Source: JAGNZR01 sp051652785
Lineage (GTDB): Bacteria; Fusobacteriota; Fusobacteriia; Fusobacteriales; Fusobacteriaceae
Assembly: GCA_051652785.1 (NCBI GenBank)
Contig: JBOFUX010000052.1
Coordinates: forward strand, 1-64,000
Direction of reading: 5' to 3'
Length of the DNA: 64,000 bases
Position numbers and translations under genes: made by a program. Below are positions 1 to 9,087 of the stretch, piece by piece (positions within the stretch are counted from its first letter, which is position 1; each line of letters begins with the position of its first letter). The notes below the pieces were generated by a model that was not told where the DNA came from, ran no database searches, and saw only the letters and a list, made by a program, of their open reading frames with translations.

Positions 1-28
1 TTATTTTTATTATTAAGGAGGAAATTTT

Positions 29-1453
29 ATGTCATTTGAAGTTATAAAAAAAATAACTAAAAGTTATTCTAAATATGTTACTATTTTTTTTCAAGATGAA
101 ATTAAATTATCTGAGAATATATCTTGTGAAAATCTAAAATTAATTACTATGCTTATGGAAAAAGAAAGGTTTACAGGAAAAATAGGAGAGATTTTATCTG
201 CTTCTTATTTAGAAAAAGGAGCACTTATTGAAATTGTTTTTATTGGTTCTGGAAAAAGAGAAACCTTTAATAAAAAAGAGTATAGAGTAAATATTTTTAA
301 TAGTTTAAAAAATTTTACTGGTGAAATTTTAATATCCTCAAAAGAAGAATTGTTAGCTGATGCAAATATTTTATCTGAGATAACTTCGCACATAAATTAT
401 GATTTTGATAAATATAAACATAAAAAGAAAACTAAGTTTTTAGCTTTAACTTTATTTAGTGAAAAGTTTACTGATCTCTCTGAAGTAACTATTTTAAATG
501 AAGCAATTATTTTGACTAAAGAGTTAGTAAACGAACAAGCTGAAATTATGACACCTAAAAAGCTTTCAGAACTAGCTTTAGAGTATGGAAAAAAATCAGG
601 TTTTGAAGTGGAAATTTTAGATGAAGTTCAAGCATTAAAATTAGGAATGCATGCTTTTCTAGCTGTGGGAAGAGCTTCAATAAATAAATCATATGTAATA
701 GTTATGAGACACTTTGGGAATAAAGATGATAAAAATATTTATGGATTAGTAGGAAAAGGACTAACTTACGATACTGGGGGGCTTTCATTAAAACCAACTG
801 ATTCTATGTTTGATATGAAATGTGATATGGGAGGTGCAGCTACCGTTATGGGAACTATGGTCGCACTAGCTCAAAACAAGGTTAAAAAGAACGTTATAGC
901 AGTTATAGCAGCTTGTGAAAACTCAATTGGTTCTAAATCTTATAGACCAGGTGATATAGTATCTAGTATGAATGGAAAATATATAGAAATTATAAATACT
1001 GATGCTGAAGGAAGATTAACTTTAGTTGACGCTATCACTTATATTACAAGAGTAGAGAAAGTTTCAGAGATAATAGATGTAGCCACTCTAACAGGAGGAA
1101 TAGTAGTAGCATTAGGACACAGTGCGACAGGAGTTTTTTCTAACAACAAAGAAATGGTTAAAAAATTAGAAATATCTTCTGAAAACTGGGAAGAAAATTT
1201 TTGGCATTTACCAATATATGAGGATTATAGAAAAATGGTAAAATCTGAAACTGCATCTGTAAAGAACAGTACAGGAAAATGGGCATCTGCCCCTTGTGCT
1301 GCAGCCTTTATAGAAGCTTTTTTAGAAAATAACATTCCTTGGATGCATCTCGATATTGCAGGAACAGCTTTTTTATCTAAAAATGAAAATTATCATAAAA
1401 AAGGGGCTACGGGAGTAGCAGTTCAAACTTTATACACATATATCAAAGATTAA
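29..1453 (+). CDS. pepA: Leucyl aminopeptidase, M17 family
   Basis: A cytosolic dizinc/dimanganese exopeptidase that removes N-terminal residues from peptides. The 474 residues match the usual M17 length (about 480-500). The C-terminal catalytic half carries VGKGLTYDTGG at residues 241-251 (metal-binding lysine and aspartate; families usually read FDSGG) and the M17 signature NTDAEGRL at 323-330. The N-terminal half is the weakly conserved M17 regulatory domain. The ATG is preceded by AGGAGG at 16-21 with good spacing. It stands alone, closed by a long hairpin at 1455-1513. Recognition is by motif and is secure; which amino-terminal residues it prefers cannot be read. Confidence 0.95.
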   Translation: MSFEVIKKITKSYSKYVTIFFQDEIKLSENISCENLKLITMLMEKERFTGKIGEILSASYLEKGALIEIVFIGSGKRETFNKKEYRVNIFNSLKNFTGEILISSKEELLADANILSEITSHINYDFDKYKHKKKTKFLALTLFSEKFTDLSEVTILNEAIILTKELVNEQAEIMTPKKLSELALEYGKKSGFEVEILDEVQALKLGMHAFLAVGRASINKSYVIVMRHFGNKDDKNIYGLVGKGLTYDTGGLSLKPTDSMFDMKCDMGGAATVMGTMVALAQNKVKKNVIAVIAACENSIGSKSYRPGDIVSSMNGKYIEIINTDAEGRLTLVDAITYITRVEKVSEIIDVATLTGGIVVALGHSATGVFSNNKEMVKKLEISSENWEENFWHLPIYEDYRKMVKSETASVKNSTGKWASAPCAAAFIEAFLENNIPWMHLDIAGTAFLSKNENYHKKGATGVAVQTLYTYIKD

Positions 1454-1454
1454 A

Positions 1455-1513
1455 TATAAAGAAATAAAATGCCTATATTTAAAATAGTAATATGGAAGTT
1501 TTATTTCTTTATA
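1455..1513 (+). terminator. Long hairpin after pepA
   Basis: A perfect 15-bp inverted repeat (1455-1469 with 1499-1513; arm TATAAAGAAATAAAA) begins just after the pepA stop. The loop can pair further (CCTATATT against AATATGG, imperfectly). It is AT-only in the outer stem and followed by a short T run, so it is a probable but not textbook terminator. Confidence 0.5.
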
Positions 1514-1564
1514 ATTTTTATATTAATAACTGATAATTTTTTTAGATCTCAGAATACTTTTAAT

Positions 1565-1573
1565 TGTTATGAT
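1565..1573 (+). promoter_or_regulatory. Extended -10 before the Eis-like gene
   Basis: TGtTATGAT (TGn followed by a 5/6 match to TATAAT) lies 30 bases before the start codon. No convincing -35 box is seen. Confidence 0.4.
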
Positions 1574-1603
1574 GTTTTTTAGATATTTATTTAGGGGAGA
1601 ATA

Positions 1604-2785
1604 ATGAAAGTAAGATATGCATATGATAATAAGATAGATAAAGACCTTGCTATTAGCCTTTGGTCAAATTGTTTTAATGATTCAAAAAAATATATGGAGT
1701 TCTTTTTTTCAACTCACTATAAATATAGTAATTTTTTGCTCTATGAAAATTTTGGTGGTTTACACTTAACTCCTTATAATCATAGTTTTTTTAATTCTAT
1801 CAATATTTCATGGTATATTCAAGGAGTAGGTGTTTTTGAAAAATATAGACGGAAGGGAATTATGAAAACTCTTATAATAAAAACCTTAGAAAATGCAAAA
1901 GAAGAAGGACTTAGAGAAGTTTTTTTAATTCCTGTAAATCCTGCTGTTTATACACCTTTTAATTTTGAATTTTCACATATCTTAGAAAAATATTATACCT
2001 CAAAAGATGAACTAAGAAATTTTATGAAAAATAAAGAATATTCTATTGTTCAAGTTTCATTAAATATTTTAGATTCAGTTTATCAAGATATTTTAGATTT
2101 TTATCATGATAATATGAAAAAATTTGATAGCTTCGTAGTAAAAAACTTTGATAACTTGAAATTTTTTTTAGAAGAATTAGAATTAGAAAAAAGTTCATTT
2201 TTTTATGTGAAAAAAAATTCTCATATTGTAGGGTTATTTTCATTAGTATCTCATGAAAAAATCTTAGAAATAAGAGATTTATTTTTTAATAATAAAGAAA
2301 TTTTATCAAATATTTTTTATTTTATTTATAATTCATTTCATTGTGAGCAAGATATTTTAATTACAGCACCACAAAATTCACAAATAGAAACTTATTTTTC
2401 AAATAGACTCCAAATTAGAAAAACTATTTCTCCATTTATCATGATGAGAATTATAGATGTAAAAAGAGTTTTATTTGAATCTATTTTAAAAAATAAAACT
2501 ATTTCCTCTTCATCAATCACTATTTATGTAGAGGATAATCTAATCCCGAGTAATCAAGGATATTATACTATTGATTTATTAAACAAAACAGTAGAATATA
2601 AGAAGAAATCTTTTAATTGTGACTTAGAAATAAATATTAGTACTCTTGTTGAACTTATTTATGGGACAACATCACCTTCAATACTGTTAAAACAGAATAA
2701 ATTAAAAATTAAAAATGTGAAAAATCTTAAAAAAATAGAAAAATTTTTTACATTAAAAACTAATTATATATTAGAATATATATAA
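1604..2785 (+). CDS. GNAT N-acetyltransferase, Eis-like
   Basis: A probable acetyl-CoA-dependent acyltransferase of the Eis type (N-terminal GNAT domain, second GNAT-like domain, C-terminal SCP2-like domain). Residues 76-90 contain the acetyl-CoA pyrophosphate-binding stretch GVFEKYRRKGIMKTL, followed by the Eis-typical VNPAVYTPFNFEF around 111-122. The 393-residue length fits the Eis family. Eis proteins acetylate amines such as aminoglycosides or protein lysines; the substrate here is unknown. RBS GGGGAGA lies just before the ATG. It is monocistronic and convergent with ruvC. The family is fairly sure, the role is not. Confidence 0.8.
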   Translation: MKVRYAYDNKIDKDLAISLWSNCFNDSKKYMEFFFSTHYKYSNFLLYENFGGLHLTPYNHSFFNSINISWYIQGVGVFEKYRRKGIMKTLIIKTLENAKEEGLREVFLIPVNPAVYTPFNFEFSHILEKYYTSKDELRNFMKNKEYSIVQVSLNILDSVYQDILDFYHDNMKKFDSFVVKNFDNLKFFLEELELEKSSFFYVKKNSHIVGLFSLVSHEKILEIRDLFFNNKEILSNIFYFIYNSFHCEQDILITAPQNSQIETYFSNRLQIRKTISPFIMMRIIDVKRVLFESILKNKTISSSSITIYVEDNLIPSNQGYYTIDLLNKTVEYKKKSFNCDLEINISTLVELIYGTTSPSILLKQNKLKIKNVKNLKKIEKFFTLKTNYILEYI

Positions 2786-2800
2786 TTAGTTATATATATT
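2775..2800. terminator. Convergent AT hairpin between the Eis-like gene and ruvC
   Basis: AATATATATAA (2775-2785) pairs perfectly with TTATATATATT (2790-2800) around a 4-base loop, and overlaps the stop codon of the plus-strand gene. It sits between two convergent genes, but the AT-only stem makes terminator function uncertain. Confidence 0.4.
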
Positions 2801-2814
2801 GATTTATATATTTA

Positions 2815-3381
2815 TTATTTTAATATAAGCTCTCTATATTCTTTTAGAGTCATTTTTTCCTTTGTTATTTTTTTTGTACTTAAAGATGTTTTAGCAGATT
2901 TTACTAATGATGAAGTCAAAGTATTAATATGAGTTACTGCGACAGCTAAAGCATCTGCTGCATCATCAGGTTTTGGAATTTCATCTAGTAATAAAATTTT
3001 TTGAACCATTTTTTGAACTTGTTGCTTGTCCGCTCTTCCATATCCAGTAATTCCCATTTTAACTTCTAAAGGAGTATATCCTTTAGGATTAAGTCCACCT
3101 TTCATTCCAGCTAAAATGATAACCCCTCTAGCTTGTCCTACACTTATTACAGTTTTTTGATTTTTAAAAAAGAATAATTCTTCCACTGCCATATAATCAG
3201 GTTTAAATTTTTTTATTATTTCATCTAATTCGTTATAAATAATTAGTAATCTATCTTCTAATTTTAACTCTTTATCTGTATAGATACAACCATATGTAAC
3301 TGTTTTATACAAATTTTTATTAAAATCAACTATTCCATATCCTACAATTGCTGTTCCAGGGTCAATTCCTAAAACTCTCAT
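2815..3381 (-). CDS. ruvC: Crossover junction endodeoxyribonuclease RuvC
   Basis: Holliday junction resolvase acting with RuvAB in recombination. The N-terminus MRVLGIDPG holds the first catalytic aspartate (D7), VEELFF supplies the glutamate, and DDAADALAVA near the C-terminus supplies the last acidic residues. I place the start at the ATG at 3381, not at an in-frame ATG further upstream, because GTGAGGTG is correctly spaced before it and the protein then begins as the family does. The resulting 188 residues match the usual 160-190. ruvA and ruvB are not nearby. Confidence 0.95.
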   Translation of the reverse strand: MRVLGIDPGTAIVGYGIVDFNKNLYKTVTYGCIYTDKELKLEDRLLIIYNELDEIIKKFKPDYMAVEELFFFKNQKTVISVGQARGVIILAGMKGGLNPKGYTPLEVKMGITGYGRADKQQVQKMVQKILLLDEIPKPDDAADALAVAVTHINTLTSSLVKSAKTSLSTKKITKEKMTLKEYRELILK

Positions 3382-3540
3382 ATTCTTCACCTCACATATG
3401 AATTTTAACATAAGAATATAAAAAATCAAGGAAATATATTATATTTAATTAAATATAAAGGATAATTTAAGATTTTTTTGTATAATTATTTTAACAAATA
3501 TGTTTTTTTATGAAAAAAATTAATTAGGAGGGCTCTTAAT

Positions 3541-4332
3541 ATGAATGCTACTGATTATTTAAAAGATATTAGTCGTTATCCACTTCTAAAAAAAAATGAA
3601 GAAATAATATATTCAATACGAGCTAAAAAAGGGGATATAGAAGCTAAAAATTTAATTATTATCTCAAATCTTAGATTAGTTGTTTCTATTGCTAAAAAAT
3701 ATACAAATTTAGGAATCCCTTTTTTAGATCTTATTCAAGAAGGGAATATAGGTCTAATAAAAGCTACTGAAAAATTTGATCCTAGTTTAGAAAAAAGATT
3801 TTCCACATATGCCATATTTTGGATTAAACAAAGTATTTTAAGTCATATTTCAACAAATCGTTCAGGGGTAAGATTTCCACAGTATATTTATGATAATATC
3901 TCTAGAATTAATAAGTTTAAACAATCATATAAAATTTTGCACACGACTTTTCCATCATTAGAAGAAATATCTAAAAATCTTGGAGTAAAAATCGTAGATA
4001 TTAAAAAATATATTGAAATTTCTGAAAATAACTTTGTTTCACTAGAAAAAAATTGTGGTGAAAATATAGATTATCATGATATAATAGCTTCTGATGAAAA
4101 TCTTGAAAGTATTTTAATTCATAAAGATACTAATGAGGAGCTTTTAAAATTTTTAGAATATCTAACTCCCAATGAAAAAAATGTTCTTATTGGACGGTAC
4201 GGTCTTTTTAATAGTGAGATTCTTACTCTTGGAGAAATTGGAGATAAGCTTCATTTAACTAAAGAAAGAATTCGACAAATTCAATTAAAAGCAATAGATA
4301 AATTAAAAATTAAATTCTATAATTTTCATTAA
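3541..4332 (+). CDS. RpoD-type (group 2-like) RNA polymerase sigma factor
   Basis: A sigma-70 family factor of 263 residues without region 1.1. A short region 1.2 is at the N-terminus. Region 2 (residues about 40-100) includes LDLIQEGNIGLIKATEKF and RFSTYAIFWIKQSI, covering -10 recognition and melting. Region 3 follows, then region 4 (about 210-258) with the helix-turn-helix LGEIGDKLHLTKERIRQIQ. It is too short for the usual primary RpoD, so it is probably an alternative factor of the RpoD/RpoS/SigA-paralogue kind. RBS AGGAGGG is at 3526-3532; a TATAAT lies at 3481-3486. It is followed 30 bases later by the flavoprotein gene, probably cotranscribed. Its regulon cannot be read here. Confidence 0.85.
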   Translation: MNATDYLKDISRYPLLKKNEEIIYSIRAKKGDIEAKNLIIISNLRLVVSIAKKYTNLGIPFLDLIQEGNIGLIKATEKFDPSLEKRFSTYAIFWIKQSILSHISTNRSGVRFPQYIYDNISRINKFKQSYKILHTTFPSLEEISKNLGVKIVDIKKYIEISENNFVSLEKNCGENIDYHDIIASDENLESILIHKDTNEELLKFLEYLTPNEKNVLIGRYGLFNSEILTLGEIGDKLHLTKERIRQIQLKAIDKLKIKFYNFH

Positions 4333-4362
4333 ATATATTTGAGATAATGGAGGAATTTATTA

Positions 4363-5583
4363 ATGAAACATTATGATTTAATAGTTATTGGAGGTGGACC
4401 AAGTGGAATATTTTGTTCTATTAATGTTGCTACTTCTAGTAAAAAAGTTCTTCTTATTGAAAAAAATAATAAAATAGGAAAAAAACTTCTTATTGCAGGG
4501 CATGGGAAATGTAATTTGACTAATGCTGGTGACATAAAAAATTTTTTAAATAAATATGGTACAGGGAATAAATTTATAAAAACTGCTTTAAACAGTTTTA
4601 AGCCAAAAGATATGTTAGAATGGTTTGAAAAAAATAAACTACACTTAACATTGATTGATGAAAGTGGAAAATATTTTCCTCATACAATGAAAAGTTTAGA
4701 TGTTGTTACCCTTTTAGAAGATAAATTAAAAAAATCTAAAGTGGAAATTTTATTAAACTCTTTTGTTAGTAATATTTCCATAGATAAAGAAAAAAACTAC
4801 TTAATAAAAACAGAAAAAGAAATTTTTTTAACTAAATCTTTAGTTATTAGTACTGGAGGAGCTTCCTATCCGATAACAGGAACTACTGGTGATGGTTATA
4901 AATACGCTAAAGAACTTAGTCATACAATAGTAAAACCTAAACCTGCTTTAACTCCAATCTATGTGGATAACTATAATTTTACAGAATTATCAGGAATATC
5001 TTTTAAAAAAGTTTCAATTAAATTATTTAGAAATAATTTATTGTATGCTGAAAGTATTGGAGATCTTCTTTTTACACATCATAATTTAAGTGGTCCAGGA
5101 ATTATTGATTTTTCCCGTTATGTTATTAAAGGAGATATTTTAAAAATAAATTTTATAGGTATTTCTCTGGAAATATTTGAGGAGAATTTTTTTAAAGAAA
5201 TTAATTTAAATGGAAAAAGAACGATAAAAAATTTTTTATCCTCTTTTGAAATTCCAGAAAGATTTATAAAGAAATTTTTGGAGCTTAGCTCAATAAATGA
5301 AAATAAAAAAATATCTGAGATTACAAAATTTGAAAGGATAATTATTTTAAATCTTTCTCAATATGAGTTTAAAGTTACACGAGTAGGAGATTTTTCTATT
5401 GCTATGGCAACGGCTGGAGGGGTAAGTTTAGAAGAGGTAAATAGTAAAACTATGGAATCTAAAATTCATAAAAATTTATATTTTGTAGGAGAAATTTTAA
5501 ATATTGACGGAGATACTGGTGGTTATAATATTCAAGCCGCATTTTCAACAGGATATTTAGCTTATAAAAATATAATAAAATAA
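4363..5583 (+). CDS. NAD(P)/FAD-dependent oxidoreductase, HI0933/YhiN (BaiN-like) family
   Basis: A predicted flavoprotein of 406 residues. The N-terminal dinucleotide-binding motif GGGPSG is at 10-15, followed by an acidic strand end (LIEKN) and the family signature GKKLLIAGHGKCNLTNAG. A C-terminal GEILNIDGDTGGYNIQAAFSTG motif completes the FAD site, as in HI0933 proteins. The family is widespread and poorly characterised; a member from a Clostridium acts in bile acid dehydroxylation (BaiN), but that role should not be transferred. It probably shares a transcript with the sigma factor upstream and ends at a strong hairpin terminator. Confidence 0.85.
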   Translation: MKHYDLIVIGGGPSGIFCSINVATSSKKVLLIEKNNKIGKKLLIAGHGKCNLTNAGDIKNFLNKYGTGNKFIKTALNSFKPKDMLEWFEKNKLHLTLIDESGKYFPHTMKSLDVVTLLEDKLKKSKVEILLNSFVSNISIDKEKNYLIKTEKEIFLTKSLVISTGGASYPITGTTGDGYKYAKELSHTIVKPKPALTPIYVDNYNFTELSGISFKKVSIKLFRNNLLYAESIGDLLFTHHNLSGPGIIDFSRYVIKGDILKINFIGISLEIFEENFFKEINLNGKRTIKNFLSSFEIPERFIKKFLELSSINENKKISEITKFERIIILNLSQYEFKVTRVGDFSIAMATAGGVSLEEVNSKTMESKIHKNLYFVGEILNIDGDTGGYNIQAAFSTGYLAYKNIIK

Positions 5584-5584
5584 A

Positions 5585-5628
5585 AAATTTAGGTAGCTAA
5601 AATTTCCTTTAGATACCTAAATTTTTTT
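5585..5628. terminator. Bidirectional intrinsic terminator
   Basis: AAATTTAGGTA (5585-5595) pairs with TACCTAAATTT (5614-5624), with additional inner pairing CTAAA/TTTAG and a T run to 5628. A-runs on the left give the same shape on the minus strand, so it can serve both convergent genes. Confidence 0.85.
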
Positions 5629-5638
5629 ATTACCTCTT

Positions 5639-6268
5639 TTATTTTATAAAACCTTGATTTTTTAAAAATATTTTCTCTTCGCCAATAGTGGTAGCTTGTG
5701 TATGACCACTGTAGACTACTGTATCTAAAGGAAGAGTATCACAAAGTTTTTGCAAACTTTTAAATAAACTTATTTCACTACCACTGGGCAAGTCACTTCT
5801 ACCAAAACTTCGTCTAAATAAAGTATCACCAGATATTAAAATTTTTTCCTCTTCATTATAAAAACATTTTGAACCTATAGTGTGTCCAGGTGAAGAAATA
5901 ACTTTAAAATTCCCCACTGTATCACCCTCATTTATTGTTTTATATTCTCCAGTATACTTAAAATCTAAATTCCCAATTTTAGAAGAAAGATTATATTTTG
6001 AATCTGTTAAAAATATTTTTTCCTCTTCTCCAATATATAAAATTGTTTTAGGATATAGTTCTAAAAATTTATTTATTCCACTTATATGATCATGATGTCC
6101 ATGTGTTAGTATAAGATATTTTAATTCTATTTTATTTTTTTCTATAAAAATTTTTACTTCATCTAAATCTGCTCCACCACAATCAAAAAAATATCCTTCT
6201 TTTTTATTATCCCATACTAAATAGCAATTTGTCATGTAAATTCCTAAACCAAAAACTTTCATTTCCAT
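5639..6268 (-). CDS. MBL-fold metallo-hydrolase, glyoxalase II-like
   Basis: A 209-residue metallo-beta-lactamase-fold hydrolase. It has the binuclear metal motif THGHHDH (H56, H58, D60, H61), then SSPGHTIGS and GDTLFRRSFGRSDLP, and a late GHTQATTIGEEK. This pattern is that of the short YcbL/GloB-like branch, which often hydrolyses thioesters such as S-lactoylglutathione. The start at 6268 (ATG) is chosen because GGAGG precedes it by 5 bases; a TTG at 6280 would lie inside that ribosome site. Converges on the flavoprotein gene. Physiological substrate unknown. Confidence 0.85.
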   Translation of the reverse strand: MEMKVFGLGIYMTNCYLVWDNKKEGYFFDCGGADLDEVKIFIEKNKIELKYLILTHGHHDHISGINKFLELYPKTILYIGEEEKIFLTDSKYNLSSKIGNLDFKYTGEYKTINEGDTVGNFKVISSPGHTIGSKCFYNEEEKILISGDTLFRRSFGRSDLPSGSEISLFKSLQKLCDTLPLDTVVYSGHTQATTIGEEKIFLKNQGFIK

Positions 6269-6409
6269 TATTTCCTCCAATGCTTCTTTAAAATAAACTT
6301 ATAATTAAAAGAATAACATTTTTTTTCTTTTACTTCAATATTCTTTTAGAGAATAGAAAATTTTATGGTAAAATAAATTTATAATTAAATATTTTTTGGA
6401 GGTATAATT

Positions 6410-6739
6410 GTGCCACATATTAAATTTAGAGGTATTCAAAAAGAAAAAATAGTTTTAAATAGTAAGTTTATTATAGATAATCTTACTAATATTATTGGTT
6501 GTGACAGAAATTGGTTTACTTTAGAACATTTAGAAACTGAATATATTTTTGATGGTAAAATTGTTCAAGGCTCTACTTTTGTAGATATATTTTGGTTTGA
6601 AAGAGAAAAATCAACTCAAGACAAAGTGGCAGAATTTATTACTATTTTTTTAAAAAAAATAAATGATAATAAGGATATTACAGTTATTTTTAATCCCTTA
6701 ATTGGAAAAAATTATTATGATAATGGTGTTCATTTTTAA
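6410..6739 (+). CDS. DUF1904 family protein (tautomerase-like)
   Basis: A 109-residue protein matching DUF1904, a small family I recall as related to the tautomerase/MIF fold. It starts MPHIKF, so removal of the initiator methionine would expose Pro-1, the catalytic residue of tautomerases. The family ending (PLIGKNYYDNGVHF) is present. The start codon is GTG at 6410 with GGAGG at 6397-6401. A possible extended -10 (TGgTAAAAT) is at 6366-6374. Followed by a strong terminator. No enzymatic activity can be assigned. Confidence 0.75.
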   Translation: MPHIKFRGIQKEKIVLNSKFIIDNLTNIIGCDRNWFTLEHLETEYIFDGKIVQGSTFVDIFWFEREKSTQDKVAEFITIFLKKINDNKDITVIFNPLIGKNYYDNGVHF

Positions 6740-6747
6740 ATTATTAA

Positions 6748-6809
6748 AAAAACTGATTAGATAAAACTTTTAAAATAGCAAGTATATTAAAGTTTTATCA
6801 TCAGTTTTT
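6748..6809. terminator. Bidirectional intrinsic terminator
   Basis: A stem of about 19 bp with a two-base bulge is formed by the arm from AAACTGAT to AAACTTT (6748-6770) and its complement (6789-6807), ending in a T run to 6809. It separates the convergent DUF1904 gene and holA. Confidence 0.85.
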
Positions 6810-6831
6810 GATTTTTTTCTTTTTATATTGT

Positions 6832-7839
6832 TTAAAATCTACTGATAAAACTAAAAATTCCCATTTCATCAGTTATATGTCCATTTTTTATCTCGTACTC
6901 AATGTCTCCTAACTCAATTATCTTATCTTCTAAAAATTCAATATGAAATTTATTAGCTATTTTTATCTTTAAAAATATTGGGTAAGCAGGAATGATTCTC
7001 TTTGAGATATTATTTATAAATCTTTTTCCATACTCATTGTATATAACAACGAATTCATTGTATGATATATTAGCTCTTATTACTCCATTTTCTATTAAGA
7101 GTTTTAATTTTAAAAATAATATTAACTCCTCTAAAACACTCCCTAAAAATTGAAAGTAAATTTTCTCTTTTTCTAAAAAGTCAACTAAATTATTTTTTTC
7201 CCCTTCAGAAAAAAAACGTTCTACAAGTTTTTTTATATGGAATTCTTTGCTGACAATTAAAATTCCCTCTATTTTTTCAAGAGAATACTCTTCGCCATTT
7301 AAAAAGCTAGTAATTTTATCAACTTCGCCTTTAACTTTATAGTAGTCTTCACCAATGATCTCAATTAGTTTTTGGGCTTCTTTTTCTGATATTTTAAGTT
7401 CTTTTTCCACAAAAGAAATTGTTGATTTTTTAAAATCTTCTGTTCTAGCTTTGTATATTTTTCCTAAATTTTCAAATTTTTTTATTATTTTATTTTTTTT
7501 ATCTGTTTCTTTTTTGTCGCTTTCATCAGTTCTTTTTCCAAATTCATTTAAAAATTCCTCATAACTAAATATTATATCTTTTTCTGATAAATTGAACTCT
7601 TCTATAATTTTAGTAAATTTTTCTATATTTTTATATTTTTCTAATCTTTTCACTACAAAAATTTCTTTAGTAGAAAAAATTGAATTTTGTGAAATATTTT
7701 GAATAAATTCTTCATTTTCATTTAAAGAAAAATCAAAATATTTTTCTTTAATTTTAGGATTTTCATTTTTTATTTCATTTAAAATATTATTATATTTAAG
7801 TTGAAATGGAGTTCCATCGCCATAAATAAAATGAAGCAT
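6832..7839 (-). CDS. holA: DNA polymerase III delta subunit (clamp loader)
   Basis: Probable HolA, the delta subunit of the clamp loader that opens the beta clamp. The 335 residues open with FIYGDGTPF, the usual nucleotide-fold start of the delta family, and the middle contains LIEIIGEDYYKVKGEVDKITSFLNG with the ALEKIEGIL-like continuation typical of domain II. A lysine/glutamate-rich insert lies at about residues 105-125. Sequence conservation is modest, so the call rests on pattern, length and position. RBS AAGGAGGTG precedes the ATG. It is the last gene of the minus-strand operon that starts at dinG. Confidence 0.75.
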   Translation of the reverse strand: MLHFIYGDGTPFQLKYNNILNEIKNENPKIKEKYFDFSLNENEEFIQNISQNSIFSTKEIFVVKRLEKYKNIEKFTKIIEEFNLSEKDIIFSYEEFLNEFGKRTDESDKKETDKKNKIIKKFENLGKIYKARTEDFKKSTISFVEKELKISEKEAQKLIEIIGEDYYKVKGEVDKITSFLNGEEYSLEKIEGILIVSKEFHIKKLVERFFSEGEKNNLVDFLEKEKIYFQFLGSVLEELILFLKLKLLIENGVIRANISYNEFVVIYNEYGKRFINNISKRIIPAYPIFLKIKIANKFHIEFLEDKIIELGDIEYEIKNGHITDEMGIFSFISRF

Positions 7840-7858
7840 TTTTCACCTCCTTATAACT

Positions 7859-9064
7859 CTAAAAGTTAACAAAATATTTTTTAGCCAATTCATAAAAAAG
7901 AGGATTTATCCCCATATAATTTATATATTTCTTACATTCTAAATTTTTATTCATTAACTGCACAGAGCTTTTTTTTTCTTTTATACACTTTATTAATAAA
8001 TTTTTAGGAGTATGTTCAGTATCTATAAATTCCATAACTTGCGATTTATAGCCACATAGTTCCATTACATTAGCTCTAAATCCATCTGTTAATAAAGAAC
8101 TAATTTTTTCCAAAAGAATTCCATGCTCTACAATAGAAGAAAAATCTTTTTTGAAATTTGTATTTTGACTATTGGTTATTTTTTTATTAAATTCATTTTG
8201 GCAGCAAGGAACTGCTAAAATAGCTTTTGCACCTAGTTCTATGCCTTTTATAAAAGCATAATCTGTAGCATTATTACAAGCGTGAAGCGAAAAAACTAAA
8301 TCAACATTTTTCATTTTTGAAAAATCTTTTATATCTCCATGTAAAAACTCCATATCATTAAAACCATATTTAATAGCTAAATCATTGCAATTATTCATGA
8401 CATCTTTTTTTAAATCTAAACCTATTACTTTTACATTGAGTTCTCTTATAACTTTTAAATAATAATAAAGAACAAAGGTTAGATAAGATTTTCCACTTCC
8501 AAAATCAACAACTTTAATATTATTAGTTATCTCTTTTTTTTCTTTAAGCTCATTTATAACATCCCGTATAAATTCAAGATACCTATTTATTTGTCTAAAC
8601 TTATTATATGAATTTTTTAAAATATTACCATTTTTATCCATAATATTTAAGTCCACTAAAAATGCTATTGGAGTGCCCACTGGAATTATATATTCTTTTT
8701 TATTATTATGTTCTTTTATTTCTATTTTTTTTTTGTCTATTTTAATTTTACCATGAAAATCATCTTTATTTTTTATTAGACTATATTCTTTTTCACTTGT
8801 AAATATGTTAATATTTTTAAAACAATCTGTTACTTCATAAAGAAATATTAAACATTCAAAAGAATTAAAATTTTTGTGATAAGCTTTATTATCTTTAAAA
8901 TATTCAATTTGGTATATTAATTCATCTTTTACTTTTATAGGTTTTACAGTTATTTTATTATATTCATTTTTTTTTAAACTAGAAGAATAAACTATTTTTA
9001 TTAGTAGATTTTCTTTTATTGATATTTCTAAAATATCTTTAACATCTTTTAACTTTAATTTCAT
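7859..9064 (-). CDS. Class I SAM-dependent methyltransferase (Methyltransf_32-like)
   Basis: A 401-residue protein with a C-terminal Rossmann methyltransferase domain: SAM-binding VVDFGSGKSYLTF at about 187-199, acidic VIGLDLK, and the family-specific FSLHACNNATDYA and AVPCCQNEFN. This combination is typical of the Methyltransf_32 group, whose substrates are largely unknown (possibly RNA). The N-terminal about 150 residues are not recognised. The ATG at 9064 is preferred over an in-frame GTG at 9076 because GAGG is well spaced before it. Sits between the lipase-like gene and holA in the operon. Confidence 0.75.
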   Translation of the reverse strand: MKLKLKDVKDILEISIKENLLIKIVYSSSLKKNEYNKITVKPIKVKDELIYQIEYFKDNKAYHKNFNSFECLIFLYEVTDCFKNINIFTSEKEYSLIKNKDDFHGKIKIDKKKIEIKEHNNKKEYIIPVGTPIAFLVDLNIMDKNGNILKNSYNKFRQINRYLEFIRDVINELKEKKEITNNIKVVDFGSGKSYLTFVLYYYLKVIRELNVKVIGLDLKKDVMNNCNDLAIKYGFNDMEFLHGDIKDFSKMKNVDLVFSLHACNNATDYAFIKGIELGAKAILAVPCCQNEFNKKITNSQNTNFKKDFSSIVEHGILLEKISSLLTDGFRANVMELCGYKSQVMEFIDTEHTPKNLLIKCIKEKKSSVQLMNKNLECKKYINYMGINPLFYELAKKYFVNF

Positions 9065-9087
9065 AATTATCCTCACTTATTATTAAT

